From contig JAJRQK010000034.1 in NCBI GenBank assembly GCA_024280295.1, positions 1 to 61,121 of the forward strand: 61,121 nt of DNA, read 5' to 3'. Under the pieces are notes generated by a model. That model made no database searches and was not told the origin of the DNA. It saw only the letters and a list, made by a program, of their open reading frames with translations. This document shows positions 47,559-55,027 of this stretch, one piece after another (the first letter of the stretch is position 1; each line of letters opens with the position of its first letter). This stretch comes from Bacteroidota bacterium. GTDB taxonomy: Bacteria > Bacteroidota > Bacteroidia > Flavobacteriales_D > Crocinitomicaceae. A program made the position numbers and the translations under genes.

Positions 47559-47627
47559 TTAACGCCAGGCATACCAACTTTTTGTCGATTGCCATTGCCA
47601 GCTTGTAATATGTGTTGTTCTAAACAT
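47559..47627 (-). CDS. trpL: trp operon leader peptide, four Trp in 22 residues
   Basis: ATG 47627 to TAA 47559. The peptide starts MFRTTHITS, then Trp10-Gln-Trp12, and ends SWYAWR with Trp18 and Trp21. Tryptophan is the rarest amino acid, so four codons in 22 are a clear sensor signature. The codons for residues 14-18 contain GACAA and GTTG, which can pair with TTGTC and CGAC of the terminator 5' arm. A ribosome stalled at Trp10-Trp12 would leave that segment free to form an antiterminator; a ribosome that reaches the stop would cover it and let the terminator form. This is classical ribosome-mediated attenuation. About 25 bases of leader precede it if the TAGGTTTT box (47657-47664) is the promoter. 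Confidence 0.85.
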   Translation of the reverse strand: MFRTTHITSWQWQSTKSWYAWR

Positions 47628-47639
47628 CTCTACAAATAT

Positions 47640-47683
47640 TTCAATTATTTTTCCATAAAACCTACGATTATTCAATTATTTTT
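47640..47683. promoter_or_regulatory. Divergent promoter region with a 13-base direct repeat
   Basis: TTCAATTATTTTT occurs at 47640-47652 and again at 47671-47683, 31 bases apart (about three helical turns). On the minus strand TAGGTTTT at 47657-47664 is one base off TAnnTTTG and is my best candidate -7 box for trpL. For the plus strand, TCCCTTTG at 47686-47693 is one base off. Confidence 0.4.
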
Positions 47684-47701
47684 TTTCCCTTTGTACTTCA
47701 A

Positions 47702-47749
47702 ATGATGATAATCGAAATATATAATTGGCAATGGAACAACTTAAATTAA
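47702..47749 (+). CDS. Leader peptide of the DAHP synthase operon, two Trp in 15 residues
   Basis: ATG 47702 to TAA 47747-47749 encodes MMIIEIYNWQWNNLN. The Trp-Gln-Trp core is the same as in trpL on the other strand. A strong terminator follows 36 bases after the stop and 25 bases before the DAHP synthase gene. The parallel layout makes it a Trp-sensing attenuator leader. I could not find a convincing antiterminator pairing by eye. Confidence 0.75.
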   Translation: MMIIEIYNWQWNNLN

Positions 47750-47785
47750 GTGCGTTCGGATCAATTGTGAAAACAAAATAAATGG

Positions 47786-47816
47786 AAGTCCTGGCGTTAT
47801 TGTCAGGACTTTTTTT
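47786..47816 (+). terminator. Attenuator terminator before the DAHP synthase gene
   Basis: AAGTCCTGGC pairs with GTCAGGACTT (one G-U pair) around GTTATT, followed by a run of T. It lies upstream of the structural gene in the direction of transcription, so it is an attenuator, not the end of an operon. Confidence 0.88.
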
Positions 47817-47841
47817 GTGAATTAATAGTAGATTTAGAAAG

Positions 47842-48939
47842 ATGAGTTTTGCCCAAAAAATAAAGAACGGAAATCGACCATTTACGGTTGCTGGACCGTG
47901 CAGTGCTGAGAGTGAAGAACAGGTATTGAAAATTTGTAAACAGATTGCAACTAACGAGTCTGTTCAATTATTACGCGCTGGAATTTGGAAACCTCGAACT
48001 CGACCGAATAGTTTTGAAGGGTTGGGAGCAATCGCGCTTCCTTGGCTTGTTCGCGCAGGTAAAGAAAATAACCTTCCTGTTACAACTGAGGTTGCAAATA
48101 AGAAGCATGTTGAATTGGCATTAGCAGCTGGTGTTGATGTATTGTGGATTGGAGCAAGAACCACAGTAAACCCATTTGCGGTTCAAGAAATTGCGGATGC
48201 TGTTAAAGGAATTGACATCCCCGTGATGATTAAAAATCCAGTGAATCCTGATTTGCAATTATGGCTTGGAGCATTTGAACGATTTGAGAACGTTGGAATA
48301 ACTGATTTGACAGCAATTCACCGAGGTTTTTCAGTGTATAATCATCCGAGATACAGAAATGTTCCAAGTTGGGAGATCCCAATTGCATTGAATGAAAACC
48401 GTCCTGATTTACCAATAATATGCGATCCAAGTCATATCACTGGCAATCGTGGTCTATTGCTAGAAGTGAGTCAAAAAGCAATGGATTTGAATTTTGATGG
48501 ATTGATGATTGAAACACATCCAAATCCAAATGAAGCATGGTCGGATGCAGCTCAACAAGTTACTGCTGACGGATTAAAAAGTATTCTTGATCAACTTGTT
48601 TTGAGATCAAAAGAAGTCTCTCGTGAAGTTGAAATTGTGCTGGAAGAATTGAGGTCAGATGTGAAACTTCTCGATGATCAACTGTTTGATTTGCTAGGAG
48701 CTCGCATGAAATTGAGCGAAGATGTTGGTCGATTAAAACGAGAGAATAACATTACGATTTTACAACAAGAACATTGGACAAAAGTAATTGCCGAGCGTAT
48801 CGCAAGTCGAGGTGATTATAGGCTCACACAAAATTTCGTACGACAATTTATGGATGCAATTCACTTAGAGTCAATCCGTCATCAAACTAAAGTAATGAAC
48901 CCAGAAACTGGATCAAAAGAGAATGGAAAAAAGAGTTAA
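47842..48939 (+). CDS. aroG: Bifunctional DAHP synthase / chorismate mutase
   Basis: A 365-residue fusion. Residues about 1-260 are a type I-beta (KDO8P-like) 3-deoxy-7-phosphoheptulonate synthase: FTVAGPCSAES, LLRAGIWKPRTRPNSFEG, IGARTTVNPFAVQEI and ICDPSHITGNR, the entry step to the shikimate pathway. About 270-355 is an AroQ-class chorismate mutase (LRSDVKLLDDQLFDLLGARM, then EDVGRLKRENN), which makes prephenate and may also serve as an allosteric domain. This order (DAHP synthase first) is common in Bacteroidota. Expression is predicted to be attenuated by tryptophan. The end overlaps aroA by 17 bases. Confidence 0.95.
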   Translation: MSFAQKIKNGNRPFTVAGPCSAESEEQVLKICKQIATNESVQLLRAGIWKPRTRPNSFEGLGAIALPWLVRAGKENNLPVTTEVANKKHVELALAAGVDVLWIGARTTVNPFAVQEIADAVKGIDIPVMIKNPVNPDLQLWLGAFERFENVGITDLTAIHRGFSVYNHPRYRNVPSWEIPIALNENRPDLPIICDPSHITGNRGLLLEVSQKAMDLNFDGLMIETHPNPNEAWSDAAQQVTADGLKSILDQLVLRSKEVSREVEIVLEELRSDVKLLDDQLFDLLGARMKLSEDVGRLKRENNITILQQEHWTKVIAERIASRGDYRLTQNFVRQFMDAIHLESIRHQTKVMNPETGSKENGKKS

Positions 48940-50170
48940 ACAAGGTGAATATTCGGGTGTTATTACCATTCCTTCTTCTAAAAGTGATGGTCAACGTGCA
49001 ATTCTTGCAGCTTCATTAAGTTGTGTTGAAACTGAACTAGTTGGAATTGGTAACAGTAATGATGAGCATAGAATGCTCGAAAATATTCAGAAACTTGGTG
49101 CAACAATTCAATTTATTACGGGAGAGATCACGATCATTAAAGGAGTCGAAAAATTTCCTTCAGAATTAGCTTTAAATGTTGGTGAAAGTGGACTTGGTGT
49201 TCGGCTGATCACTACTATCTGTGCAGCGCATAAAGGAATATTCAACATAAATGGGGAAGGTTCATTACTTCTTCGACCGCAGAATTTTTTTGAAGAACAT
49301 TTACCCAAATTAGGGGCAGAAATAACCTCCAATCAAGGGCGATTACCACTTGAGATTGTAGGACCAATGACAGGAGGAGCGATTGATGTTGATGGAAGTA
49401 TGTCATCTCAGTTTTTATCTGGTTTATTGATGTCGTTGCCATTGATTGATCAAGATACAATGCTCAACGTTAAGGATCTGAAGAGTATCCCTTATGTGGA
49501 AATGACGCTCAATACACTTCAACTTTTCGGGATTGAAATCGAACATGATAATTTTGAACGCTTTGAAATTAAGGGAGGTCAGAAATATCAATGTCATTCC
49601 TATGAAATTGAACGCGATTGGAGTTCGGCTAGTTATTGGCTCGTTGCTGCGGCACTTGATCAGCCAATAGTTGTTCAAGGATTGAGTTTATCGAGCTTGC
49701 AAGCTGATGTCGCATTATTGGATGCGTTGAATGTCGCAGGATGCATGATTTCTTATGACGAAGGTGTCTTATTAATTGATGGTGAAAATCGGAAGGCATT
49801 TGAATTTGATGCTACTCACTGTCCTGATTTATTCCCTGCATTGGTCACCTTTGCGACTTTTTGTAATGGAATTACGGCAATTTCTGGAGTTCATCGATTG
49901 GCAAACAAAGAAAGTGATCGTGGAATTGCGTTGCAGATGGAATTCGGAAAGTTAGGGGTGAGTATTGAGTTGAATGGTAACATCATGCGTGTACATGGAG
50001 GTTCAACTTTGAAGTCAGTTTCAGTAGATGCCCATAACGATCATAGAATTGCGATGTGTTTGGCAATTGCAGGAACATTAATCGAAGGAGGTCTGACAAT
50101 TACGGGTGCGGAATCAGTTGCAAAGAGTTATCCTGCTTTCTGGGATGATCTCGAAGGACTCATTTCCTAA
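48923..50170 (+). CDS. aroA: 3-phosphoshikimate 1-carboxyvinyltransferase (EPSP synthase)
   Basis: A 415-residue enzyme joining shikimate 3-phosphate and PEP, the sixth shikimate step. ITIPSSKSDGQRAILAASL is the N-terminal active-site segment, ALNVGESGLGVRLITTICAA corresponds to the usual NAGTA/GT region, and DHRIAMCLAIAG is the C-terminal signature. The NAGTAMR block is altered to NVGESGLGVR, a divergent form that is seen in Flavobacteriia. Translationally coupled to the DAHP synthase-chorismate mutase gene by a 17-base overlap. Confidence 0.95.
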   Translation: MEKRVKQGEYSGVITIPSSKSDGQRAILAASLSCVETELVGIGNSNDEHRMLENIQKLGATIQFITGEITIIKGVEKFPSELALNVGESGLGVRLITTICAAHKGIFNINGEGSLLLRPQNFFEEHLPKLGAEITSNQGRLPLEIVGPMTGGAIDVDGSMSSQFLSGLLMSLPLIDQDTMLNVKDLKSIPYVEMTLNTLQLFGIEIEHDNFERFEIKGGQKYQCHSYEIERDWSSASYWLVAAALDQPIVVQGLSLSSLQADVALLDALNVAGCMISYDEGVLLIDGENRKAFEFDATHCPDLFPALVTFATFCNGITAISGVHRLANKESDRGIALQMEFGKLGVSIELNGNIMRVHGGSTLKSVSVDAHNDHRIAMCLAIAGTLIEGGLTITGAESVAKSYPAFWDDLEGLIS

Positions 50171-50179
50171 TAATTAGTT

Positions 50180-50398
50180 TCAACCTTCAAGTTCAGCGCT
50201 ATAAAATCCATTTAGCTGGATTAATTTTATAATTTCACTTTCATCGATTAATTCGTTTGTTTCAATTCTCAAGACATTGTCAACATCTTCCAAGTCAATA
50301 GACCACTGATGTATTGCATGATGACTATCAAAAACAGGACGCATTATCTGCACCCCGTTTTCTGATTCAATATTTGTGCGTAGAATAACTAAGTTCAT
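50180..50398 (-). CDS. Small conserved protein, possibly HMA/ferredoxin-like fold
   Basis: A 72-residue protein (MNLVILRTNIESENGVQIMR start). Its pattern of two short beta-alpha-beta units (VLRIETNELIDESEIIKLIQ, then NGFYSAEL) resembles heavy-metal-associated-like domains, but the CxxC metal motif is absent. The start overlaps the preceding membrane protein gene by 4 bases, so it is the third gene of an ECF sigma operon. Function unknown. Confidence 0.7.
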   Translation of the reverse strand: MNLVILRTNIESENGVQIMRPVFDSHHAIHQWSIDLEDVDNVLRIETNELIDESEIIKLIQLNGFYSAELEG

Positions 50399-50844
50399 TC
50401 TTGGTGTTTTTCTTCGGTAGAACTTTCAATTTTTTTCTGAATTTCACTTTCTGAAGAATCAGAGTTCATACGATCAACATACTCGTCGTAAGCTTTATCG
50501 CCTTCTTCTTTCCAAAACTTATCGTAGTGTTCCCATTTTGAGAAGTCCTTATTTTTATTCTTGTCATTACTGCATGACCCACCGTCTTTGTGAGAATGTG
50601 AACCTTTTCCTCTGCCACCACATCCTCCAATCAATATTTTGAGAAGAATAAATAGACCAATTGCTTGCCAATAGGTAAGTGTTGGAAGGTCAAATAACTC
50701 AGGCATCAACCAATTCCATAGCCACATAATTACAAATCCGAAAAGGATTGCTAAACCTATTATTGCTATAACTCCGAATAGGATCATACCAAAAATAGCG
50801 ACTGGGCTTTTTCCTCTCATCTGATGTTTGAAATAATTTTTCAT
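50395..50844 (-). CDS. Membrane protein of the ECF sigma operon
   Basis: A 149-residue protein with two hydrophobic helices (about 15-40, VAIFGMILFGVIAIIGLAIL; about 55-75) joined to a Cys-Gly-His segment (GGCGGRGKGSHSHKDGGSC) and a charged C-terminal tail. It lies 18 bases after the sigma factor gene. By position it could be the anti-sigma or a signal-sensing partner; no anti-sigma domain is recognisable. The His/Cys segment could bind metal (inference). Confidence 0.72.
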   Translation of the reverse strand: MKNYFKHQMRGKSPVAIFGMILFGVIAIIGLAILFGFVIMWLWNWLMPELFDLPTLTYWQAIGLFILLKILIGGCGGRGKGSHSHKDGGSCSNDKNKNKDFSKWEHYDKFWKEEGDKAYDEYVDRMNSDSSESEIQKKIESSTEEKHQE

Positions 50845-50862
50845 AGTTTATAATTTTAAATT

Positions 50863-51396
50863 CTAGTTCTTTTTTAGTTTCAATTCTTTATGCAACTGAG
50901 CTATAGCTCTGTGTCGTTGAGACATTAATGTACCTTTCGGAATTCCCGTTTCAAGAGATATTTCATTGTAGGAATAACCTTCAAAGTCAACGGCAATAAT
51001 AATGTCTCGGTAAGACGCTTTCAGTTCAAGTATTGTTTGCTTCAGAATTTCCATCATCTCGTCAGAGTAGGAATTGTCGGAAGTTCCATACAGAAGTTCG
51101 GTAAATTCAATGAGCTTGAGGTCGTCTTCGTTTTGCTCAATAGAATTACTTTTTCCTTTTCGCATCACGTCAATGATTTTGTTTTTAATCGATCTGTAAA
51201 CAAAACCAGCTACATTAGTAATGGGAGAGTACCTATCTGCTCCCGAAAACAAGTTGAGTGCAACATCTTGAATAATGTCCTCTGGATCACGATCCGTTCC
51301 AACTTTAATGCGTGACTTGACATAAGCCTTCAGCGAATGATATTCCTTCTCAAAAAAGGTTTCCAGTTTCTTTTTATTTTCTTTCTTCGAGGTCAT
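50863..51396 (-). CDS. ECF-type RNA polymerase sigma factor
   Basis: A 177-residue sigma-70 of the extracytoplasmic-function class: region 2 (YHSLKAYVKSRI, DPEDIIQDVALNLF, FVYRSIKNKIIDVMRKGKS) and region 4 (LKASYRDIIIAVDFEGYSYN, ETGIPKGTLMSQRHRAI). First gene of a three-gene unit with the two small proteins downstream. A TACTATTG box shortly upstream (one base off TAnnTTTG) may be a housekeeping promoter. Confidence 0.92.
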   Translation of the reverse strand: MTSKKENKKKLETFFEKEYHSLKAYVKSRIKVGTDRDPEDIIQDVALNLFSGADRYSPITNVAGFVYRSIKNKIIDVMRKGKSNSIEQNEDDLKLIEFTELLYGTSDNSYSDEMMEILKQTILELKASYRDIIIAVDFEGYSYNEISLETGIPKGTLMSQRHRAIAQLHKELKLKKN

Positions 51397-51540
51397 TCAG
51401 TTTATTAGCGCCTTTCAATAGTAAAGACGGAACATTTCAATTCTATTGCACTTTTAGGTGAAAAATAGTTGTAATAATGATTCATAGGATAAACAATGTC
51501 CTTAATAATTGATCACTGATCTAAAAGTGTTTTTGGGCGT

Positions 51541-51660
51541 TCCTACCCGATAAGCATCGGGAGGTCAGGCTTTCCTCTATATCTTTAACCAACTTGTGGT
51601 TTTCGAGGACCTCTGTTCCTCGTAGGTTAAAGGATGTCGCTGCAATCCCTAGCGCAAAAC
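51541..51660 (+). repeat. Dispersed palindromic repeat, copy C (long form)
   Basis: CCCGAT-AAGC-ATCGGG hairpin (51546-51561), then GGCTTTCCTCTATATC, then CTTTAACC/GGTTAAAG (51583-51590, 51625-51632) enclosing CGAGGA/TCCTCG, then GATGTCGCTGCAATCCC and AGCGCAA. The order of blocks is the same as in copy B, with a different, longer central hairpin. Confidence 0.65.
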
Positions 51661-51682
51661 CGTTTGAATGGTCTTCGAGTCT

Positions 51683-51748
51683 CCTTGTCTTTCTCGATAC
51701 AATTCTACTTCTTCGTTCCTCAAGGTAGAATTACTCAAAATGACAAGG
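51683..51748. repeat. Second nested palindrome
   Basis: CCTTGTC and GACAAGG (outer arms) enclose AATTCTAC and GTAGAATT (inner arms). The loop contains CTTCTTCGTTCCTCAAG. It looks like an intergenic repeat of its own; no second copy is visible here. Confidence 0.45.
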
Positions 51749-51820
51749 TTTTGTAGATCTTAAGATCTTTTCTGTTTAGTGCGTCAGTCTTTTGTCTTCG
51801 AGCCTTAACATCTTAGATGC

Positions 51821-52678
51821 CTATAAACCGTCCGTCAAATATTCCCAATCTTCCACTTCTTTAAATCGCTCTCTAGCTTCAGTATTAGAGGGATGTTGCA
51901 ATAAAGAATCAACGGAGACTTCTGGAACTTCATCTTGAAGAAGGTCGTTTCTAAGGTAAATGAAATTAAAGCCAAGATCGTTCGAACCAACCAATCGATA
52001 GCCTTTATGTTTTGCTAGTTTAGTCATTGCAATAGGTGAAGCACCATGATAAGTTGGATGTTTCCCAGGATAGATGTATTCTGAATCGTAAGGAACTACA
52101 ATATCATACATGCCAAATTCGTTGTGTGTTTCAATGATGACAACTTGTGGTTGAACAACATCCATTGCTTTCCATATCCAGTAATCGTTGCCATCAATAT
52201 CGATAGAAAGCAAACCAATTTCGCCTTCCATTCCAGTGTCCTTGATCAATTGATTGATATTATCAACCTTGATATGCGCTTCTTTGAAAATGACTGGCTT
52301 TGGATTCACATTTTTATGTCGACTGAAAAAATGTTTCCCTCGATCAATCGCATCTGGATTTCCATCCATGAACAACCCAGTAAACATGTGATGATAGTAA
52401 AGGTTTGCAGAGTTGCTATTGATTCCATCATCAGAACCAAATTCAATGAACGTTCGATTACTCATCTCCAGAAGACTAAATAAATAGAGCAGTTTTCCAT
52501 CTTCTTCAAATTGAGAGAAAATTTTCAAGCCTGTATCATCAATCGAAGGCAGTGAGTTTTCTTCACGCAATGCTTGATAATGCTCTACAAGTCTTAGTTG
52601 CTGGAAGTTAACCTTCAAGCTGATTTTGCCTTTGACTTTGTAATATTTTAAGTACTTCTTTAGATAATGTTTGATCAT
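51821..52678 (-). CDS. FkbM-like methyltransferase-fold protein
   Basis: A 285-residue protein. FIEFGSDDGINSNS (about residues 75-90) resembles the SAM-binding glycine-rich motif I of FkbM methyltransferases (usually VDVGAxxGxxS), MDGNPDAIDRG resembles motif II, and LLSIDIDGNDYWIW is the typical D-D segment. FkbM proteins methylate sugars or surface polymers, but the substrate cannot be inferred here. Stands alone with gaps on both sides. Confidence 0.72.
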   Translation of the reverse strand: MIKHYLKKYLKYYKVKGKISLKVNFQQLRLVEHYQALREENSLPSIDDTGLKIFSQFEEDGKLLYLFSLLEMSNRTFIEFGSDDGINSNSANLYYHHMFTGLFMDGNPDAIDRGKHFFSRHKNVNPKPVIFKEAHIKVDNINQLIKDTGMEGEIGLLSIDIDGNDYWIWKAMDVVQPQVVIIETHNEFGMYDIVVPYDSEYIYPGKHPTYHGASPIAMTKLAKHKGYRLVGSNDLGFNFIYLRNDLLQDEVPEVSVDSLLQHPSNTEARERFKEVEDWEYLTDGL

Positions 52679-52780
52679 TTGTTCTGATTCTGGGACGTAA
52701 AGCTAATCATTCTCTACTAGAAAATTCTCAATGTTCTCAGCCTACTAAGTTGAATTCAAGAAACCTATATTTAATTTAAA

Positions 52781-55027
52781 TCAACGATATGTTGCGTAAA
52801 TTCGCTCAAATGAAGTACATTTTCCAATCATTGTCTTGTAATTGTCCTTGAAGTCACGTTTCAATCGATTATAGGATTGATTTTCGGGCATATCATAACC
52901 TATGTAACTGTATTCTTCCAACAATTGATACTGCTCGCAACGACCTGCCATTCGAAGACATAGTGCCTTTTGATCTTCTGTATTTGCAAAGTCCATTGCC
53001 TTCAAGTAATATTCTTTAGCTCGATTACAGTTGAAATAATTTCCATCATCTTCCAATTTGGAATAGATGTCTCGGCCAGACCAATAATAACGCGTCATCA
53101 TCCATGAATTCCCATGATGTGTCATGTTAAAGTAACAATTTGCTGCTTGAAAATAATAGTATGATTTGTTTTTAGTAGATGGATATTCTGCCCGTTTAAT
53201 ATAGGATTGAAGCTGTGTTGCAATTTCTAATTTTGTATAGGTTATAGTATCTCCAGGAGTCCTTGTATGCTCAGAGTTGAAATCCGTATAGAATGGATTT
53301 GCATCTAAATAATCCATGTATGGGTAGCTGTCAGAATCCCATAAACCTGATTCAACTTGTCGAAAAGATGCAATTGCGAGATAGAGTTCATCACTACGCA
53401 TATACTTTGTCCCTAGAAGGTCGTGTAAATGGCTGACATTTGGTTGGACATAACGCATGAGCCACTTGTCAAATTTAGTTTCATTAGACCGTTCTGTTAC
53501 GAATTGAATCACCTTTATCACTTCTTCTGCTGTATAATGTCCATCCATATAAAAGAACCAATCAGAGTAGAAATCGGCATATAAAGTACCTATATGATTT
53601 GATCCCTTCCAAACTATACCATTATCCCAAAAGGAATTTTCGTTTTGATTTAGTTGACTAAAGAAAAGAGCAGCAAGTGTTTTTGCTCCATTGTATTCAA
53701 GTTCACGACCAACCGCAAAAAGAAAATCGGGATCTGCATTTTCTGTCATGAAGTAATTTTGTGTTGACTCTAAATAGCTATAGGATTTGCCACTACGCAA
53801 TGCAAAGACGATTGATGTTTTTTTGTGGAGAGAAACAAATTCTTTTTTTGATCGAAAAGTGGTTAAAAGTTCATTTGCTTGAGAAACATCACCACTTATT
53901 CCAACTAAATAAGCCACGCCAAGATTCCCAAGGATATGATCTTTTAATTCTGAAATCGACCCTATCCATTCTGCCAACCTTTTAGCGTATTCTTGGTCTG
54001 ACTGAATTCGTTTTTGCAACAATTCTTGATTCGAACGGTCATAAAATTCATCAGCATTCATTGATGGTGGAAACATGCTGTACCGAGGAGTTAGCACCCA
54101 ATCTTCTATCTTGTTTATTTCGCGAACAACTAAAAAACTGAGCAATTCAGAATTTGGATCAAGCTGGTAAATTTGGACTAAGTGTTTAATAGATTTCCCA
54201 GGATTCCGAAGTGCGTACATGGCGTAAACATTCGCTCTTTCAGTGTTCGTTTTAGCTTGAGCAATTACATCAGAAATCACAACCTTTCTATTAAAGGCCA
54301 AGCTTGCAGCAAAGCGTTTACTTGGTGCGTGAGCAAATACTTGAGCAAGTTGAAAGTTTGATACAGCATCTGAAGGGGACATTACCGCGAAATAATGAAG
54401 TGCCCAGTAATCAATGACATTCTTGTCATCTCTTGATTTGAAATAGTCGCTATAAATCTCCCCTAATTTTTGATTGTCGTTGTTATAAAATGCCAACCGA
54501 AGTGCTAAAAATTGATAACGCTGAACCAATTGGGTATCCATTAGTTTTTTCGATTTTTTCAGCGCAAATTTAATTTTCTTGTTGCGCATAGTGAAGGCAT
54601 TGTCATCTTCTGACTCCCACGCGCTGTTTATGGAATTTAGCCCAGAACAACTTTTAGCAAAAACGATGTAATCAATAACCTCGTTGAGTTTGTTCTTTAC
54701 CAAGTAGGTAATCATTGGATTGGAAGTGTTCTTTTTTTCAAAATCTTCCGTGGAAGTTGTGTAGATAGCATTGAAAATATCAGCTAAAGCAACATTGCCC
54801 TTGCAGTAGTTGAACCAAAGTTTTGTGTTCAAATCATTCTCAGCAGTTGATTTATAAGAGCTTCCAAACTGATCCGCTGTATAGTAGAATGGTGAAAATG
54901 AGCCATCATCAAAACTCTCAGGATTAAAAAGCGAGAAACGCACTTCATCCCCATAAGGATACCAAGGCCCACATGCAAAAGTTTGACTAGCGGCTAAAAG
55001 CGCTGTAAATAGAATCCAATGTTTCAT
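52781..55027 (-). CDS. Exported protein, Bacteroidota family of unknown function
   Basis: A 748-residue protein from ATG 55027 (the frame opens upstream at 55084). The start gives a signal peptide (MKHWILFTALLAASQTFA) followed immediately by CGPWYPYGDEVRFSLFNPES, a phrase typical of a family found widely in Bacteroidota but not characterised. The rest is mostly alpha-helical with TPR- or alpha-solenoid-like repeats (for example LYLAIASFRQVESGLWDSD, AKEYYLKAMDFANTEDQKAL). The first 41 bases overlap the end of the lipoprotein gene upstream, so the two are co-translated and probably partners. Confidence 0.75.
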   Translation of the reverse strand: MKHWILFTALLAASQTFACGPWYPYGDEVRFSLFNPESFDDGSFSPFYYTADQFGSSYKSTAENDLNTKLWFNYCKGNVALADIFNAIYTTSTEDFEKKNTSNPMITYLVKNKLNEVIDYIVFAKSCSGLNSINSAWESEDDNAFTMRNKKIKFALKKSKKLMDTQLVQRYQFLALRLAFYNNDNQKLGEIYSDYFKSRDDKNVIDYWALHYFAVMSPSDAVSNFQLAQVFAHAPSKRFAASLAFNRKVVISDVIAQAKTNTERANVYAMYALRNPGKSIKHLVQIYQLDPNSELLSFLVVREINKIEDWVLTPRYSMFPPSMNADEFYDRSNQELLQKRIQSDQEYAKRLAEWIGSISELKDHILGNLGVAYLVGISGDVSQANELLTTFRSKKEFVSLHKKTSIVFALRSGKSYSYLESTQNYFMTENADPDFLFAVGRELEYNGAKTLAALFFSQLNQNENSFWDNGIVWKGSNHIGTLYADFYSDWFFYMDGHYTAEEVIKVIQFVTERSNETKFDKWLMRYVQPNVSHLHDLLGTKYMRSDELYLAIASFRQVESGLWDSDSYPYMDYLDANPFYTDFNSEHTRTPGDTITYTKLEIATQLQSYIKRAEYPSTKNKSYYYFQAANCYFNMTHHGNSWMMTRYYWSGRDIYSKLEDDGNYFNCNRAKEYYLKAMDFANTEDQKALCLRMAGRCEQYQLLEEYSYIGYDMPENQSYNRLKRDFKDNYKTMIGKCTSFERIYATYR

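Larger units (their letters stand above)
51397..51820. other. 424-base gap filled with nested palindromes
   Basis: Contains repeat copy C (51541-51660), a second nested palindrome (51683-51748) and the 14-base perfect palindrome AGATCTTAAGATCT (51755-51768). No reading frame of note. Confidence 0.7.

Noticed and set aside
47559-47816. T-box riboswitch for the trp genes
   Set aside because: No T-box sequence (TGGNACC) or specifier stem is seen; the leader peptide explanation with Trp codons fits better.
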